Program-made: the position numbers and the translations under genes | Notes under the pieces: model-generated | The model's input: only the letters and a program-made list of their open reading frames with translations | Told to the model about the DNA's origin: nothing | Database searches by the model: none | Shown: piece by piece, positions 6,671 through 6,879 of the stretch | Layout of the letters: the number at the start of each line of letters is the position of its first letter | Numbering within the stretch: position 1 is the first letter of the stretch | Source: Halanaerobiales bacterium | GTDB lineage: Bacteria > Bacillota > Halanaerobiia > Halanaerobiales > JADQBU01 | Reading direction: 5' to 3' | Assembly (NCBI GenBank): GCA_016278435.1 | Contig: JADQBU010000044.1 | Coordinates: forward strand, 1-6,879 | DNA length: 6,879 nt

Positions 6671-6879
6671 TTACTTCAATCGCTCATCTATATAAGACCA
6701 GTCTGCATCTTCAGCAAAAAAATCTTTTCTTTCTTTTGTACTGGTTTTCCTTATGGCAAACTCACAGCAGTCATCATGAGAGGGTTCATTTTTGGTATGA
6801 ATCATTTTAAAATCCGCATTATAGCTCATATATTTTGCCGGGTCAACAAAACAATAAAGCTTACCCAGATCTTCTTTGC
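6671..6879 (-). CDS. C-terminal end of an ATC (L-2-amino-thiazoline-4-carboxylate) hydrolase-like protein
   Basis: The last 68 codons of a minus-strand gene enter from the right edge and end at TAA 6671-6673. The visible part runs LGKLYCFVDPAKYMSYNADF, then HTKNEPSHDDCCEFAIR, then a charged tail ending DERLK. The pattern of an alanine-tyrosine segment, an HTK turn and a DDCCEF strand with paired cysteines (6758-6775) matches, as I recall it, the C-terminus of the ATC hydrolase family. The founding member opens the thiazoline ring of ATC to S- or N-carbamoyl-L-cysteine in bacterial cysteine production. Family members are widespread in clostridia, mostly with untested roles. It precedes the transport genes in the same direction with a 90-base gap and no terminator, so it may be the first known gene of the operon. 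The fragment is short, and the match is a memory-based call. Confidence 0.5.
   Translation of the reverse strand, partial: KEDLGKLYCFVDPAKYMSYNADFKMIHTKNEPSHDDCCEFAIRKTSTKERKDFFAEDADWSYIDERLK

Overview
The window reads as chromosomal DNA of a low-GC, AT-biased Firmicute. Many codons end in A or T, Shine-Dalgarno sites are strong (GGAGG, GAGGTGA), TTG starts occur, and promoters are sigma-A-like. The solute-binding protein has a signal peptide but no lipobox cysteine. That would suit an organism with an outer membrane and periplasm, such as the Halanaerobiales, but this placement is an inference and the genus cannot be read from the window. Every gene I accept is on the minus strand, so transcription runs from right to left.

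Right part (6879 to about 1820): this looks like one transcription unit. It starts with the C-terminal end of a gene entering from beyond the right edge, which resembles the L-2-amino-thiazoline-4-carboxylate (ATC) hydrolase family. Next come a family-5 (Opp/Dpp-type) solute-binding protein, an 11-bp stem-loop with a U-rich tail in the gap after it, an OppB/DppB-type permease, an OppC/DppC-type permease, and an Ntn-type C45 (penicillin acyltransferase-like) hydrolase. A GC-rich hairpin follows. The genes suggest uptake of a peptide-like or N-acylated compound, then amide cleavage by the C45 enzyme and perhaps ring opening by the ATC-hydrolase-like enzyme. No ATPase gene of the transporter is in the window.

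Middle (about 1820 to 990): a gene of unknown function (117 aa, TTG start) has its own extended -10 promoter. Behind it is a decayed relic of a phage-associated SLOG/DprA-like Rossmann-fold protein. The relic keeps its Shine-Dalgarno site and its family motifs in two reading frames, but has lost the middle and the 3' end.

Left part (about 998 to 1): a near-consensus promoter whose spacer holds a 12-bp palindrome drives a RarD-type EamA/DMT permease. Its frame is open to the first base of the window, so only its last few codons can be missing.

The least ordinary items are the pairing of a C45 hydrolase and an ATC-hydrolase-like gene with a peptide importer, the SLOG relic, the stem-loop that probably sets binding protein above permease, and an orphan Shine-Dalgarno sequence upstream of the binding protein.
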